64,000 nt of DNA from assembly GCF_007990755.1 (NCBI RefSeq), contig NZ_BJXA01000041.1:1-64000 (forward strand), read 5' to 3'. Shown here one piece after another: positions 16,778 to 25,362 of this stretch; the first letter of the stretch is position 1; every line of letters begins with the position of its first letter. The notes beneath the pieces are model-generated. The model had not been told where the DNA came from. It worked only from the letters and a program-made list of their open reading frames with translations, and did not search any database. This DNA comes from Nocardia ninae NBRC 108245 (lineage in GTDB: Bacteria > Actinomycetota > Actinomycetes > Mycobacteriales > Mycobacteriaceae). The translations under genes and the position numbers were made by a program.

Positions 16778-17383
16778 TCAGGCGTCCGGGATCCCGTAGG
16801 GCAGTAGCGTGCGGATCCCGCGGGCCAGCGTTTCGGGGTCGACATCCCCGATTATCAAGTGCTGCAAGATGAATCCGGGCAGTACGCCCATGATGGCGGT
16901 GGCCACCGCGTGGATGTCGGCGTCGGCGGGGATCCACCCTGCGTCGCGCATGCGCTCGGTGTATTCGTACCAGCGGTCGCGGAGGCCGAGGATCGCCTCT
17001 TTCACGTACTGGCCCGCGTCGGGGTCGATGAGCGCCAGTGCCCACGCTTGGGGGGCCAGCCGCAGCGGTCCGTCGGGTCCGCTGTTCGCGACCATGTGCC
17101 GGGCGAGGGTGGCGACCAGCACGTCCGGCGTGGGCAGGGGATCGGCGCGGATCAGTTCGGTCATCCGCGCGCGCAGGGGGAGTGTGGTCTGGGTGGCCAA
17201 GACCGCGATGATGTCGTTCTTGCTCTTGAAGTAGCGGTACACCGCCCCGGCCGACAGCCCTGATTCGGCGAAGACGTCCTGCATGGAGGTCTCGTGGAAG
17301 CCTTTGCGTGCGAAGCAGAGGCGGGCCGCCTCGAGGATCTGCTGCCTGCGACGTTCCAGGTGTTCTTCGCTGACTCTTGGCAT
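16778..17383 (-). CDS. TetR family transcriptional regulator
   Basis: A 201-residue repressor with the TetR HTH (TSMQDVFAESGLSAGAVYRY, FKSKNDII) and a helical effector domain. It is divergent from the membrane protein at 17486, with inverted repeats in the shared 102-bp spacer, so it most likely represses that gene and itself. Confidence 0.93.
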   Translation of the reverse strand: MPRVSEEHLERRRQQILEAARLCFARKGFHETSMQDVFAESGLSAGAVYRYFKSKNDIIAVLATQTTLPLRARMTELIRADPLPTPDVLVATLARHMVANSGPDGPLRLAPQAWALALIDPDAGQYVKEAILGLRDRWYEYTERMRDAGWIPADADIHAVATAIMGVLPGFILQHLIIGDVDPETLARGIRTLLPYGIPDA

Positions 17384-17397
17384 GCCTCCAAAGTAAA

Positions 17398-17440
17398 ACG
17401 AACATCCGTTCTTGACAAGTTCGTGGCCGCGCGCGACGAT
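17398..17440. promoter_or_regulatory. overlapping operator repeats and promoter between TetR and its target
   Basis: GAAC-ATCC-GTTC (17400-17411) is a perfect short dyad. ACGAAC (17398-17403) and GTTCGT (17420-17425) form a wider one around the same block. A consensus -35 TTGACA lies at 17412-17417, inside the wide repeat, with a plausible -10 GACGAT at 17435-17440 for the plus-strand gene. Repressor binding here would cover the promoter. Confidence 0.6.
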
Positions 17441-17485
17441 ATCCGCATCGAAAGAGAACGATCATTCGATTTACGGGAGAACGTC

Positions 17486-18460
17486 ATGAATACGATGCAG
17501 CGAGCGCTCGCCGTCGGTGTCGGCGCCGCTTTGCTCCAGGCCCTGATGCTGATTGCATTCGCCTGGCCCGCCGCCAATATCAACCCACGCGATCTGCCCA
17601 TCGCCGTCACCGGACCGCAAGCCGAGATGGCGACGAGCCGGCTGGCCGAGCACAGCCCCGGCGCCTTCGACATCTCCCGCCCGGCCGACGAGGCCGCCGC
17701 CCGCGCCGCCATCGCGGACCGCGAGGTCTACGGCGCGATCGTGACCGGCGACGGGCCGCCCCGAGTGCTCATCGCCTCCGGCGCGAGTCCGATTGTCGCG
17801 CAACAACTCACGCAGATCGGCCAGCAGCTGTCCGGCGCCCCGGCGCCTCGGGTCGAGGATGTGGTTGCCGCGGACTCCGACGACCCGCGCGGCACCGCGT
17901 TCGGCGCCATGGTGCTGCCGCTGGTGATGTCGGGCATCGCAGCAGGCGTACTGCTGAGCCTGGTGATCCCGACCGTCGCCGGAAAAGCGTTGGGGCTGCT
18001 CACCTTCGGCGTAGTCGGCGGTCTGCTGGGCATGGAGATCATCCACGGTTGGATGTCGGTAGTGCCGGGCTCCTACCTCGAACTGTCCGCAGTCGCCGGA
18101 CTCGTCTCGTTCGCGGTCGCCGGCGCGGTCGTCGGACTCGCCGCGGTAATCGGCCGAGCAGGCATCGGCATTGCCGCACTGACCATGCTGCTCATCGGCA
18201 ACCCGTTCTCCGCCGCCACCTCGGCCCCGGAACTGCTCCCGCAGCCGTGGGGCGCCATCGGCCAGTTCCTGCCGCCCGGCGCCGCCGCCTCCCTGCTTCG
18301 CTCCGTCGCCTTCTTCGACGGCGCGGGCGCTGCGAGTCCCCTTGCGGTGCTGCTGATCTGGTCCGTCGCTGCACTCGCACTACTGGGCGTCGGCGCACTG
18401 CGTGGTCGCCACACCGCTGAAACCGCAAGCCCAGCACCGGTTCCCGTCGCCGCGGGCTGA
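17486..18460 (+). CDS. ABC-2/YhgE-like multi-pass membrane protein
   Basis: A 324-residue protein. An N-terminal membrane helix (residues 6-26) is followed by about 130 extracytoplasmic residues, then six hydrophobic segments (first near VLPLVMSGIAAGVLLSLVIP). This is the layout of one half of YhgE/Pip-type or ABC-2 exporter permeases, but there is no ATPase next to it. ATG with GGGAGA upstream. Regulated by the divergent TetR (inferred); the function is probably efflux. Confidence 0.8.
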   Translation: MNTMQRALAVGVGAALLQALMLIAFAWPAANINPRDLPIAVTGPQAEMATSRLAEHSPGAFDISRPADEAAARAAIADREVYGAIVTGDGPPRVLIASGASPIVAQQLTQIGQQLSGAPAPRVEDVVAADSDDPRGTAFGAMVLPLVMSGIAAGVLLSLVIPTVAGKALGLLTFGVVGGLLGMEIIHGWMSVVPGSYLELSAVAGLVSFAVAGAVVGLAAVIGRAGIGIAALTMLLIGNPFSAATSAPELLPQPWGAIGQFLPPGAAASLLRSVAFFDGAGAASPLAVLLIWSVAALALLGVGALRGRHTAETASPAPVPVAAG

Positions 18461-18470
18461 GTAAGCCTGC

Positions 18471-18516
18471 ACCGTCGAGAGTCACCTCCATTCAGGAGGT
18501 GGCTCTCGACGGTTTG
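18471..18516. terminator. strong bidirectional terminator
   Basis: Two 19-nt arms (18471-18489 and 18495-18513, one mismatch) enclose the loop ATTCA, followed by TTT. It lies between the convergent membrane protein and lipoprotein genes and would terminate both. Confidence 0.85.
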
Positions 18517-18579
18517 CATTCATCGAGTTTCAGTCAGCGATTGCGCCGCCGGCCGACTTCGACGTCAGTGTGGCGAATC

Positions 18580-19563
18580 TCAGCTCACCGTGAACGCGAA
18601 GGTTGGTGCGGTGGCCGCGCCCTCTTCCTTCTGGCTGTTGTAGCTCAGCACGTAGTCGCCAGTGGTGGGTGTCGGCAAGACGAACACGACGTAGTTCTTC
18701 GGATTGTCGATGGTCTTGCCCGCGTCTAGCAACTCGTTGATCGGGCTGCGGTCGTCGGCGACGACGGTCTTCCCGTCCGGTGTCTTCAACGAGAAGTACT
18801 CGGTGAAGATGTTCGCCCCGCCGGCGGGAACCCCTTGTCCGCCAGTAATTTTGATGTGCAACGCGAGTTCGTTCTTGCCGCGCTCGTTCTTGGCGTAGCT
18901 CGGGTCGAGCTTGCCCGCGGTCACCTCGATCGTGGTGTGGCCCTGCACCAGCGTGCCTGTGATGGGCAGGGTTTTCGGCTGCACGCTCTCGACTTTGCCT
19001 GCGGCGCTGAGCGGAATCTTGGTCTGGTTGTCCGAGGCCTGCCCGTAGACCACGGTCATCGTGTCGAGCAGGTGCTCGGCGTCCTTGGCGGACTCGACCG
19101 GTGTGGTCACCTTGCCGGTCGCCGATCCACCGCCGGGCACCGTGGGGTTGTCCCAGCTCGCTCCGCCGTCGACCTCGTCGTCGACCAGCAGTGAGGTGTT
19201 GTTGCCCATGGTCTTGTTGTCGAGCGTGGTGTTCTTGTAGGTGATGTCGATCAGCACCTTGGCGCCGCCGTATTCGTCGGGCACGAGGGTGGCCGTGTCG
19301 ACGGTGATGGCGAAGCCGTCGAACCAGCCGGTCTTGCCGACCGCCCGAACCGTCGACTGCCCGCTTTTGCCGCCCGGCTGACCGTTGGTGACGACGCTGG
19401 TGGCTGCGGCACTGCTGGCTACAGCCGAGGTCGGTGTCGCGGTGCCTGCCTTGTCGTTGCATGCCGTCAGCACGAGCGCGGTCGCGCCGATCAGCGCGAC
19501 CGTTCCTGCGGCGGTGCGGATTCGACGGTTACCCGCCGCGACCGCAGATGGAATCGAGCGCAC
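18580..19563 (-). CDS. secreted lipoprotein with DUF4352-like Ig fold
   Basis: The 327-residue product has a lipoprotein signal with lipobox LTAC (VALIGATALVLTACNDK), a Thr/Ser/Ala linker, then beta-rich sequence. The segment KVLIDITYKNTTLDNKTMG and the later FVLPTPTTGDYVLSYNSQ resemble two DUF4352/telomeric-repeat-like Ig modules. I chose the GTG at 19563, which has GGGAGG 4-5 nt upstream and directly precedes the signal peptide; the frame above it is antisense to other sequence. Surface-anchored; function unknown. Confidence 0.85.
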   Translation of the reverse strand: MRSIPSAVAAGNRRIRTAAGTVALIGATALVLTACNDKAGTATPTSAVASSAAATSVVTNGQPGGKSGQSTVRAVGKTGWFDGFAITVDTATLVPDEYGGAKVLIDITYKNTTLDNKTMGNNTSLLVDDEVDGGASWDNPTVPGGGSATGKVTTPVESAKDAEHLLDTMTVVYGQASDNQTKIPLSAAGKVESVQPKTLPITGTLVQGHTTIEVTAGKLDPSYAKNERGKNELALHIKITGGQGVPAGGANIFTEYFSLKTPDGKTVVADDRSPINELLDAGKTIDNPKNYVVFVLPTPTTGDYVLSYNSQKEEGAATAPTFAFTVS

Positions 19564-19688
19564 GCTGCCTCCCAGAAGATGTGCGAACCCAGCGTTCGAC
19601 ACCCGGTTCAGTCCGGGCGTTCTCGGGCTCGCGTTGAAATCTGTCCGGGGAGGGGCGGTGTTAACCAGGGCGCGGTCCGCTGAGCGGA

Positions 19689-20135
19689 CTACTCGACCAC
19701 GCGGCCGTCGCCATTGCCCGCGGTCGCACAGGCCCGGCACGTGCCGAACACTTCCATGGTGTGGCTGACCTCGGTGAAACCGTGTTCGCGCGCGATGGCA
19801 CCGGCCCACGCCTCCACAGTCGGGCCTTCCACCTCCACGGTGCGCCCGCAATGCCGGCACACCAGATGATGATGGTGTCCGGTAGAACACTGTCGATAGA
19901 CCGATTCGCCGGTGTCGGTGCGCAGTACGTCGACCATGCCCGCGTCGGCCAGCGACTGCAGCGTGCGATAGACCGTGGTCAGGCCGATGCCCTCGCCACG
20001 CTTGCGCAACTCGTCGTGCAGTTCCTGCGCGGAGCGGAACTCTTCGATATCACCGAGCAGTGCGGCGATCGCACTGCGCTGTCTGGTGCTGCGGATGCCG
20101 ACCGGCTTCTGCGGAACGACAGTGTTCTCTGACAC
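19689..20135 (-). CDS. zur: Fur family zinc uptake regulator
   Basis: A 148-residue Fur-family repressor with an N-terminal winged HTH (IGLTTVYRTLQSLADAGMVD), the His-rich STGHHHHLVCRHCG and the C-terminal CRAC, giving structural CxxC pairs plus a regulatory metal site. By its place next to SmtB and glyS it corresponds to FurB/Zur (Rv2359), which represses zinc import and alternative ribosomal protein genes. GTG start, 3 bp after the ArsR stop: one operon, upstream gene first. Confidence 0.92.
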   Translation of the reverse strand: MSENTVVPQKPVGIRSTRQRSAIAALLGDIEEFRSAQELHDELRKRGEGIGLTTVYRTLQSLADAGMVDVLRTDTGESVYRQCSTGHHHHLVCRHCGRTVEVEGPTVEAWAGAIAREHGFTEVSHTMEVFGTCRACATAGNGDGRVVE

Positions 20136-20138
20136 GAA

Positions 20139-20489
20139 TTACCCTTCCTCGGCGTGCGCGACGGCGTCGACCACGATGTGTGCGAGGTGGTCGTCGACGA
20201 GTTCGTACAGCACCTCGCGACCGGACCGCTCGCCGTGTACGACGCCCGCGGACTTGAGGATGCGCAGATGCTGGCTCACCAGCGGTTGGGTCACCCCGAG
20301 CGCGTCCACCAATTCGTGCACACAGCGCGGTGACTCGCGCAGTTGCAGCACAATGGCGATGCGGACGGGTGCGGCCAGGGCTCGAAGTAACTCGCCTGCG
20401 TCCTCCAGGACGGTCCGCGCCGGGACCAGCGCGGGCGCGGGCGAGCGGTACGGGTTGTGTGGATGGGCGGCGGCGGTCTCGGCGGTCAT
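20139..20489 (-). CDS. ArsR/SmtB family zinc-sensing repressor
   Basis: A 116-residue winged-HTH repressor (PLVSQHLRILKSAGVVHGER). The C-terminal helix DDHLAHIVVDAVAHAEE has the DxH...Hx2E spacing of the alpha5 metal site of SmtB/CzrA, so zinc is the likely ligand. It is the first gene of the smtB-zur operon, matching Rv2358-Rv2359 where SmtB releases the promoter when zinc is high. AGGAG precedes the ATG. Confidence 0.92.
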   Translation of the reverse strand: MTAETAAAHPHNPYRSPAPALVPARTVLEDAGELLRALAAPVRIAIVLQLRESPRCVHELVDALGVTQPLVSQHLRILKSAGVVHGERSGREVLYELVDDHLAHIVVDAVAHAEEG

Positions 20490-20522
20490 GGCACCAACTC
20501 CTTATTGGAAAGCGATCCCATT

Positions 20523-20548
20523 TTGATATGCATAGTTGCGCATGTCAA
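20523..20548. promoter_or_regulatory. candidate SmtB operator
   Basis: TTGATATGC (20523-20531) and GCATGTCAA (20540-20548) form an inverted repeat matching at 8 of 9 positions across an 8-nt spacer, 34 bp upstream of the ArsR start. Sites of this kind are bound by SmtB-type repressors. It is a natural autoregulatory site for the smtB-zur operon. Confidence 0.65.
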
Positions 20549-20712
20549 ACGGGCGCGCCGGGGGAGCGGGATTTTCCGCGAAGCGCAGGAGGTTGGGCGT
20601 GCGGTGGAAAGTCGGTCAGGCAGGGCCGATAGTCTGTCTTCGTATCGTTGCGTACACGCAAAACAAGAGCCTGAACGCACAATCCGACTCGTAGTGGATG
20701 GAGAATTCTCGC

Positions 20713-22104
20713 GTGGCACCCAAGTCGAAGGTGGACACCGTTGCCAACCTCGCCAAGCGCCGGGGTCTGGTGTACCCGAGCGGTGAGATCTACGGAGGCA
20801 CCAAGTCGGCGTGGGACTACGGTCCGCTGGGTGTCGAGCTCAAAGAGAACATCAAGCGGCAGTGGTGGCGGTCCATGGTCACCAGCCGCGAGGACATCGT
20901 CGGCCTCGACTCGTCGGTGATCCTGCCGCGTCAGGTGTGGGTGGCCTCCGGCCACGTCGGTGTGTTCAACGATCCGCTGGTGGAGTGCCTGAACTGCCAT
21001 CATCGTTTCCGGCAGGACCACCTGCAGGAGGCGTACGCGCTCAAGCACAAGATCGACGACCCGGACACCGTCTCGATGGAACTGCTCGCGTGCCAGAACT
21101 GCGGCACCGTCGGCAAGTGGACCGAGCCGCGCGACTTCAACATGATGCTCAAGACCTACCTCGGCCCGATCGAGTCCGAGGACGGCATGCACTACCTGCG
21201 TCCCGAGACCGCGCAGGGCATCTTCGTCAACTTCGCCAACGTGATGACCACCGCGCGCAAGAAGCCGCCGTTCGGTATCGCCCAGATCGGCAAGAGCTTC
21301 CGCAACGAGATCACCCCCGGCAACTTCATCTTCCGCACCCGCGAGTTCGAGCAGATGGAGATGGAGTTCTTCGTCAAGCCGGGCGAGGACGCGGAGTGGC
21401 ACAAGTACTGGATCGAGACCCGTTTCTCCTGGTACACCGATCTGGGCATCAACCCGGACAACCTGCGGCTCTACGAGCACCCGAAGGAAAAGCTGTCGCA
21501 CTACTCGGCAGGCACCACCGACATCGAGTACCGCTTCGGCTTCCAGGGCAACGAGTGGGGTGAGCTCGAGGGCGTCGCGAACCGCACCGACTTCGACCTG
21601 AAGACGCACTCCGAGCACTCGGGCACCGAGCTCAGCTTCTTCGACCAGACCACCAACGAGCGCTACATCCCCTACGTCATCGAGCCCGCGGCCGGCCTGA
21701 CCCGCTCGCTGATGGCGTTCCTGGTCGACGCCTACGCCGAGGACGAGGCGCCGAATGCCAAGGGCGGCGTGGACACTCGCACGGTGCTGCGGCTGGACCG
21801 TAGGCTGGCCCCGGTCAAGGCGGCCGTGCTGCCGTTGTCGCGCAACGCGGATCTGACGCCGAAGGCCAAAGACCTTGCGGCGCAACTGCGCCGGAACTGG
21901 AACGTCGAGTTCGACGACGCGGGCGCGATCGGCCGCCGCTACCGGCGCCAGGACGAGATCGGCACCCCGTTCTGCATCACCGTCGACTTCGACACGCTCG
22001 ACGATCAGGCGGTGACCATCCGCGAGCGGGATTCGATGGCGCAGGAGCGGATCGCGCTGGACAAGGTCGAAGGCTACCTGGCCCAGCATCTGCTGGGGTC
22101 CTGA
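20713..22104 (+). CDS. glyS: glycyl-tRNA synthetase (alpha2 type)
   Basis: A class II aminoacyl-tRNA synthetase charging tRNA-Gly. Motifs: [21 protein letters not shown] at the N-terminus, a zinc-binding CxxC pair (CLNCHH and CQNCG), motif 2 FRNEITP with [14 protein letters not shown], and motif 3 in GLTRSLMAF. The GTG at 20713 gives 463 residues, the length of the M. tuberculosis enzyme, and has GGAGAA 7 nt upstream; an ATG at 20698 adds five residues. Confidence 0.96.
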   Translation: MAPKSKVDTVANLAKRRGLVYPSGEIYGGTKSAWDYGPLGVELKENIKRQWWRSMVTSREDIVGLDSSVILPRQVWVASGHVGVFNDPLVECLNCHHRFRQDHLQEAYALKHKIDDPDTVSMELLACQNCGTVGKWTEPRDFNMMLKTYLGPIESEDGMHYLRPETAQGIFVNFANVMTTARKKPPFGIAQIGKSFRNEITPGNFIFRTREFEQMEMEFFVKPGEDAEWHKYWIETRFSWYTDLGINPDNLRLYEHPKEKLSHYSAGTTDIEYRFGFQGNEWGELEGVANRTDFDLKTHSEHSGTELSFFDQTTNERYIPYVIEPAAGLTRSLMAFLVDAYAEDEAPNAKGGVDTRTVLRLDRRLAPVKAAVLPLSRNADLTPKAKDLAAQLRRNWNVEFDDAGAIGRRYRRQDEIGTPFCITVDFDTLDDQAVTIRERDSMAQERIALDKVEGYLAQHLLGS

Positions 22105-22126
22105 GGCTTTCGCGAGACTCGAATGG

Positions 22127-22160
22127 ACGACCCGCACCGAGTGATCGGTGCGGGTCGTTT
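22127..22160. terminator. intrinsic terminator of glyS
   Basis: A perfect 14-bp stem (22127-22140 with 22145-22158), loop GTGA, then TT. It lies between the convergent glyS and DUF1707 genes and could serve both. Confidence 0.9.
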
Positions 22161-22187
22161 GTCGTTGCGCCCTCCGTCGCCTCGGTT

Positions 22188-22700
22188 TCAGCGCCTCGGC
22201 GGGACAGGTGGCAGCGGCGGCATCGGTGGCATCGGTGGCTGCTGCGGTCCGGAACCGTTGCCGCGCACGATGATTCCGATCGCCGTCGGGATGAGCAGTG
22301 CGCAACCCCACGGCACCGCCACCCAGAACGGCCAGAAGTCGCCCATGCCGGTGGCCGCCCAGATCAGCAGGCACAGCATGTTCACGAACACCCAGGGCGT
22401 CCACATGATGACGACCCACTGCGGCACCGGCTTCGCCTGCGCCGCGCGCGAACCGCGGTGCGCGGGCAGATCGGACAGCAGGGGTGTCAGCTCGCCATAG
22501 GTCTTGGCGGCGTACACCTGTTGCAGCCGGTCGTCGTACTCGTGCAGGGTCAACCTGCCCTCGTCCATCGCCCAACGCAGTCGTTCGACGATTTTCTCGC
22601 GGTCGGCATCAGACGCCCGCACATTCTCCGCACCCACACTGGTCAGAGTAGGCGGTGGTGCGTGATCGCGCCGCAATTGTTCAGTGGCAGTGCGCGGCAT
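22188..22700 (-). CDS. DUF1707 domain membrane protein
   Basis: A 170-residue protein with an N-terminal DUF1707 domain (VRASDADREKIVERLRWAMD, GRLTLHEYDDRL), two membrane helices (VVIMWTPWVFVNMLCLLIW and WVAVPWGCALLIPTAIGIIV) and a proline-rich tail (PPMPPMPPLPPVPP). The listed ATG overlaps the upstream gene's 3' end by 20 bp; a GTG at 22637, just before the domain, is a possible alternative. Function unknown. Confidence 0.8.
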   Translation of the reverse strand: MPRTATEQLRRDHAPPPTLTSVGAENVRASDADREKIVERLRWAMDEGRLTLHEYDDRLQQVYAAKTYGELTPLLSDLPAHRGSRAAQAKPVPQWVVIMWTPWVFVNMLCLLIWAATGMGDFWPFWVAVPWGCALLIPTAIGIIVRGNGSGPQQPPMPPMPPLPPVPPRR

Positions 22701-23406
22701 CGGTGCCGTAGCTGTCGTGATGCAGCGCCTCGCCGACGTGCCGTTGCCTGCCGAGCGGGGTGAAGTCCAGGTAGTTGTGGGTGCCGATGAGGACGTCGCC
22801 GCCGCGAGCGTAGGCCGAATAGGTGTGGAAGACGGCGCCGTCGTTGTCGCGCCAGAAGACGCTGGTGCCCGGCTGTTCGCCGTCGATCTGGTAGGTATTG
22901 CCCTTGGCTTCGATCTCCGCCTTGGTGCGATAGTTGTATTCGACCGGGCGCACGGACTCGTCCATGGTGACGTGGTAGTCGTAGTTGAAGTCGCTGCCGT
23001 ACGACGAGTACATCGGGAACTGCCAGCCCATCCGCTCGTGATATCGGCTCAGCGTGTCCCATGGGCCGCGCGACACCGCGGCGAAGCTGGTGTCCTGGAC
23101 ATGCAGGTGCGCCAGATGCCCGACGTTGTCGAGCAATACCGCGCAACTCGGGCAGCCCGCATCCAGATCCCACCGCCACATCATGTGATAAACGATGAGC
23201 TGGCGGCGGTCCTCGAACAGGTCTCGTAACGTGAGTTCGCCTGTGGGGCCTTCGAATACGTAGTCCTTGTCGACCGCGACCATCGGCAGGGCGCGGCGTT
23301 TCGCGGCGAGCTCGTCCTGTCGGCGCGTGTGCGCCTTCTCTTCGGCCAGCAGGCTCGTGCGGGCGGCCAGCCACTCGTCGCGGGTTGTCACGGCGGGACG
23401 GTACAT
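22681..23406 (-). CDS. DUF899 thioredoxin-like protein
   Basis: A 241-residue DUF899 protein: KDYVFEGPTGELTLRDLFEDRRQLIVYHMMW, (beginning KDYVFEGPTGEL) then a single CPSC motif in DAGCPSCAVLLDN at the thioredoxin active-site position. The family is thioredoxin-fold and uncharacterised; a disulfide or peroxidase role is only a guess. It precedes the DUF1707 gene in the same direction with overlap. Confidence 0.9.
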   Translation of the reverse strand: MYRPAVTTRDEWLAARTSLLAEEKAHTRRQDELAAKRRALPMVAVDKDYVFEGPTGELTLRDLFEDRRQLIVYHMMWRWDLDAGCPSCAVLLDNVGHLAHLHVQDTSFAAVSRGPWDTLSRYHERMGWQFPMYSSYGSDFNYDYHVTMDESVRPVEYNYRTKAEIEAKGNTYQIDGEQPGTSVFWRDNDGAVFHTYSAYARGGDVLIGTHNYLDFTPLGRQRHVGEALHHDSYGTDAAHCH

Positions 23407-23637
23407 AGGGGTCTCCCTTGATTCGCAGAACAGCGGTCCAGGTGTGTAGACCGGCTGCCGGAGCGCAACGAATCGGCCGACGCGGTGCGTGTGCGTTCAG
23501 CGGGCTTGACGACATGGGTGCGCGCAGAGTCCCGGTGCGGAACGATCGATTTCGGGCGCGGGCCGATGGGAATGAACCGGTCCTGGCGCGCGGTTGACGC
23601 TCGAAATGCCGTAAGTCACCGAAACGAGGAGCCGAGC

Positions 23638-24558
23638 ATGGCAAGAGCGGTGCAGTTCGATCGATATGGCGGAATCGAAGAGTTGAAGGTGGTCGAGGTG
23701 CCGACGCCGACCGCCGGGCCCGGGCAGGTGGTGGTCGAGGTGGTCGCGGCGGGCATCAATCCGGGTGAGGCGTACATCCGCAGCGGGGTGTTCCGCGAGC
23801 AATGGCCCGCGACGTTTCCCTCGGGGGAGGGGAGCGACTTCGCCGGGCGGATCGTCGAGATCGGAGACGGCGTCGGCGGAGTCGAGGTCGGTGATGAGGT
23901 GCTGGGGTTCACCGAGAATCGGGCCAGCCACGCGACGCATGTGGTGGTGCCCGTCGACCAGGTGACGCCCAAGCCCGCCGGACTGGACTGGGATGTCGCG
24001 GGTGCCCTCTATGTCGCGGGGACAACGGCTTTCGCGACGCTACGGGCGGTGGAGGCCAACGCGGGCGATACGGTCGCCGTGTCCGGCGCCGCGGGCGGCG
24101 TCGGCTCGATCGCGGTGCAGCTGCTGCGTGCGCGCGGGGCCGAGGTGATCGGTATCGCGAGCGCGGCCAACCACGACTGGCTGCGGAAGGTCGGCGTGAC
24201 ACCGGTCGCGTACGGCGACGGACTGATCGAGCGCCTCCGGGCCGCTGCGCCGAAGGGTGTGGACGCGTTCATCGATACGTTCGGCGCCGACTACGTGGAC
24301 ATCGCCGTCGAACTCGGCGTGCCGATCGAGCGGATCGACACCATCATCAACTTTGCCGCCGTCGAGAAGTACGGCGTGAAAGGCGACGGCAATGCCGCCG
24401 CGGGGACCATCGATGTGCTCACCGAATTGGCGGACCTCGCCGCGGCGGGCACCCTGGAAGTGCCGATCGCCGGGGCGTATCCGCTCGACAAGGTGCAGGA
24501 GGCGTACCGGGAGCTCGAGCAGCGGCACACGCGCGGCAAGATTGTTCTGCGTCCCTGA
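23638..24558 (+). CDS. NADPH:quinone oxidoreductase-like MDR protein
   Basis: A 306-residue zinc-independent medium-chain reductase: GroES-like N-terminus (GPGQVVVEVVAAGINPGEAY), nucleotide-binding AVSGAAGGVGSIAVQ, and a C-terminal AYPLDKVQEAYRELEQRHTRGKIVL. No catalytic-zinc cysteines. Such enzymes reduce quinones or enones with NADPH. ATG with GAGGAG upstream. Confidence 0.93.
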   Translation: MARAVQFDRYGGIEELKVVEVPTPTAGPGQVVVEVVAAGINPGEAYIRSGVFREQWPATFPSGEGSDFAGRIVEIGDGVGGVEVGDEVLGFTENRASHATHVVVPVDQVTPKPAGLDWDVAGALYVAGTTAFATLRAVEANAGDTVAVSGAAGGVGSIAVQLLRARGAEVIGIASAANHDWLRKVGVTPVAYGDGLIERLRAAAPKGVDAFIDTFGADYVDIAVELGVPIERIDTIINFAAVEKYGVKGDGNAAAGTIDVLTELADLAAAGTLEVPIAGAYPLDKVQEAYRELEQRHTRGKIVLRP

Positions 24559-24712
24559 ACCTCGGTTTGCCGCACTGAAGGTGTGCGACGAACCAACGGT
24601 GTGGCATAGGCGGTCAGCAGCGCGGCTGAAAAGGCATGCGGGGCAGGCGCTCAGCGTCGGGCTGCTCGCACCTGCGCAGCCGATTCAGCCGCGCGGCTGA
24701 TCTCGCACAGGC

Positions 24713-25321
24713 TCAGGCGGGAACGTCCCAGAAAGCGAGTTCGTGGCGCATGCCTTCCAAGAACAGCTGCTCGGCCCTGGCGGGGTCAGCGCCCGCTTCG
24801 TCGATCATCTGTGCGCAGCGGCGGGTGAGGTCGGCGAAGCCGGGGTCGGCGTAGGTGTCGACCCAGCGGCGGTAGCGCGGTTCGGCGGGTGGGTTCTCGG
24901 CGAGGCGGGCACCCAGGGTGGAGTAGCCCCACATGCACGGGTACAGGGCGGCGAGACCCTCGGCGTAGCTGGCGGCCGAGTCGAGCAGGAACGTCGTATA
25001 GGCCTGGCAGGCAGGGCCTTTGGCGGCACCGCCCAGGTCGGCGCCGAACTCCGCGGCCAGCGAGCGGTGTAGTGCGAGTTCGTCGTGGTAGGTGGCGTGC
25101 GCCAGGTCCACCAGATCGCCGAGATGGGCCGCCGGAGCCTGCCAGGCCAGGCGGCTGAAGACACGAACGTAGTCGAGCAGGAAGAGGTAGTCCTGCTCCA
25201 GCCAGGAGCGGAAGATCGGCTCGGGCAGGTCGCCCTTGGCGATGCCCGCGACCGTGGGGTGGTCGAGCTGATGCTCGACCAGGGGGCGGCCGAGTTCTTC
25301 CAGATGCGCGGCGAGACTCAT
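24713..25321 (-). CDS. TenA family thiaminase II / aminopyrimidine aminohydrolase
   Basis: The 202-residue product has the TenA active-site set: Asp44 in LEQDYLFL, the DELALH segment, nucleophile Cys129 in LYPCMWGYSTLG and the C-terminal Glu189 in LFLEGMRHELAFWD. TenA salvages degraded thiamin pyrimidines. The gene is solitary, away from other thi genes. ATG at 25321 gives the normal family length. Confidence 0.93.
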   Translation of the reverse strand: MSLAAHLEELGRPLVEHQLDHPTVAGIAKGDLPEPIFRSWLEQDYLFLLDYVRVFSRLAWQAPAAHLGDLVDLAHATYHDELALHRSLAAEFGADLGGAAKGPACQAYTTFLLDSAASYAEGLAALYPCMWGYSTLGARLAENPPAEPRYRRWVDTYADPGFADLTRRCAQMIDEAGADPARAEQLFLEGMRHELAFWDVPA

Positions 25322-25362
25322 GCCTGCCAGTCTGGCGCATCCTGCGGTTTGCGCGTCCGCCG

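Noticed and set aside
20545-22575. 676-codon minus-strand open frame
   Set aside because: Opposite glyS, which has full synthetase motifs.
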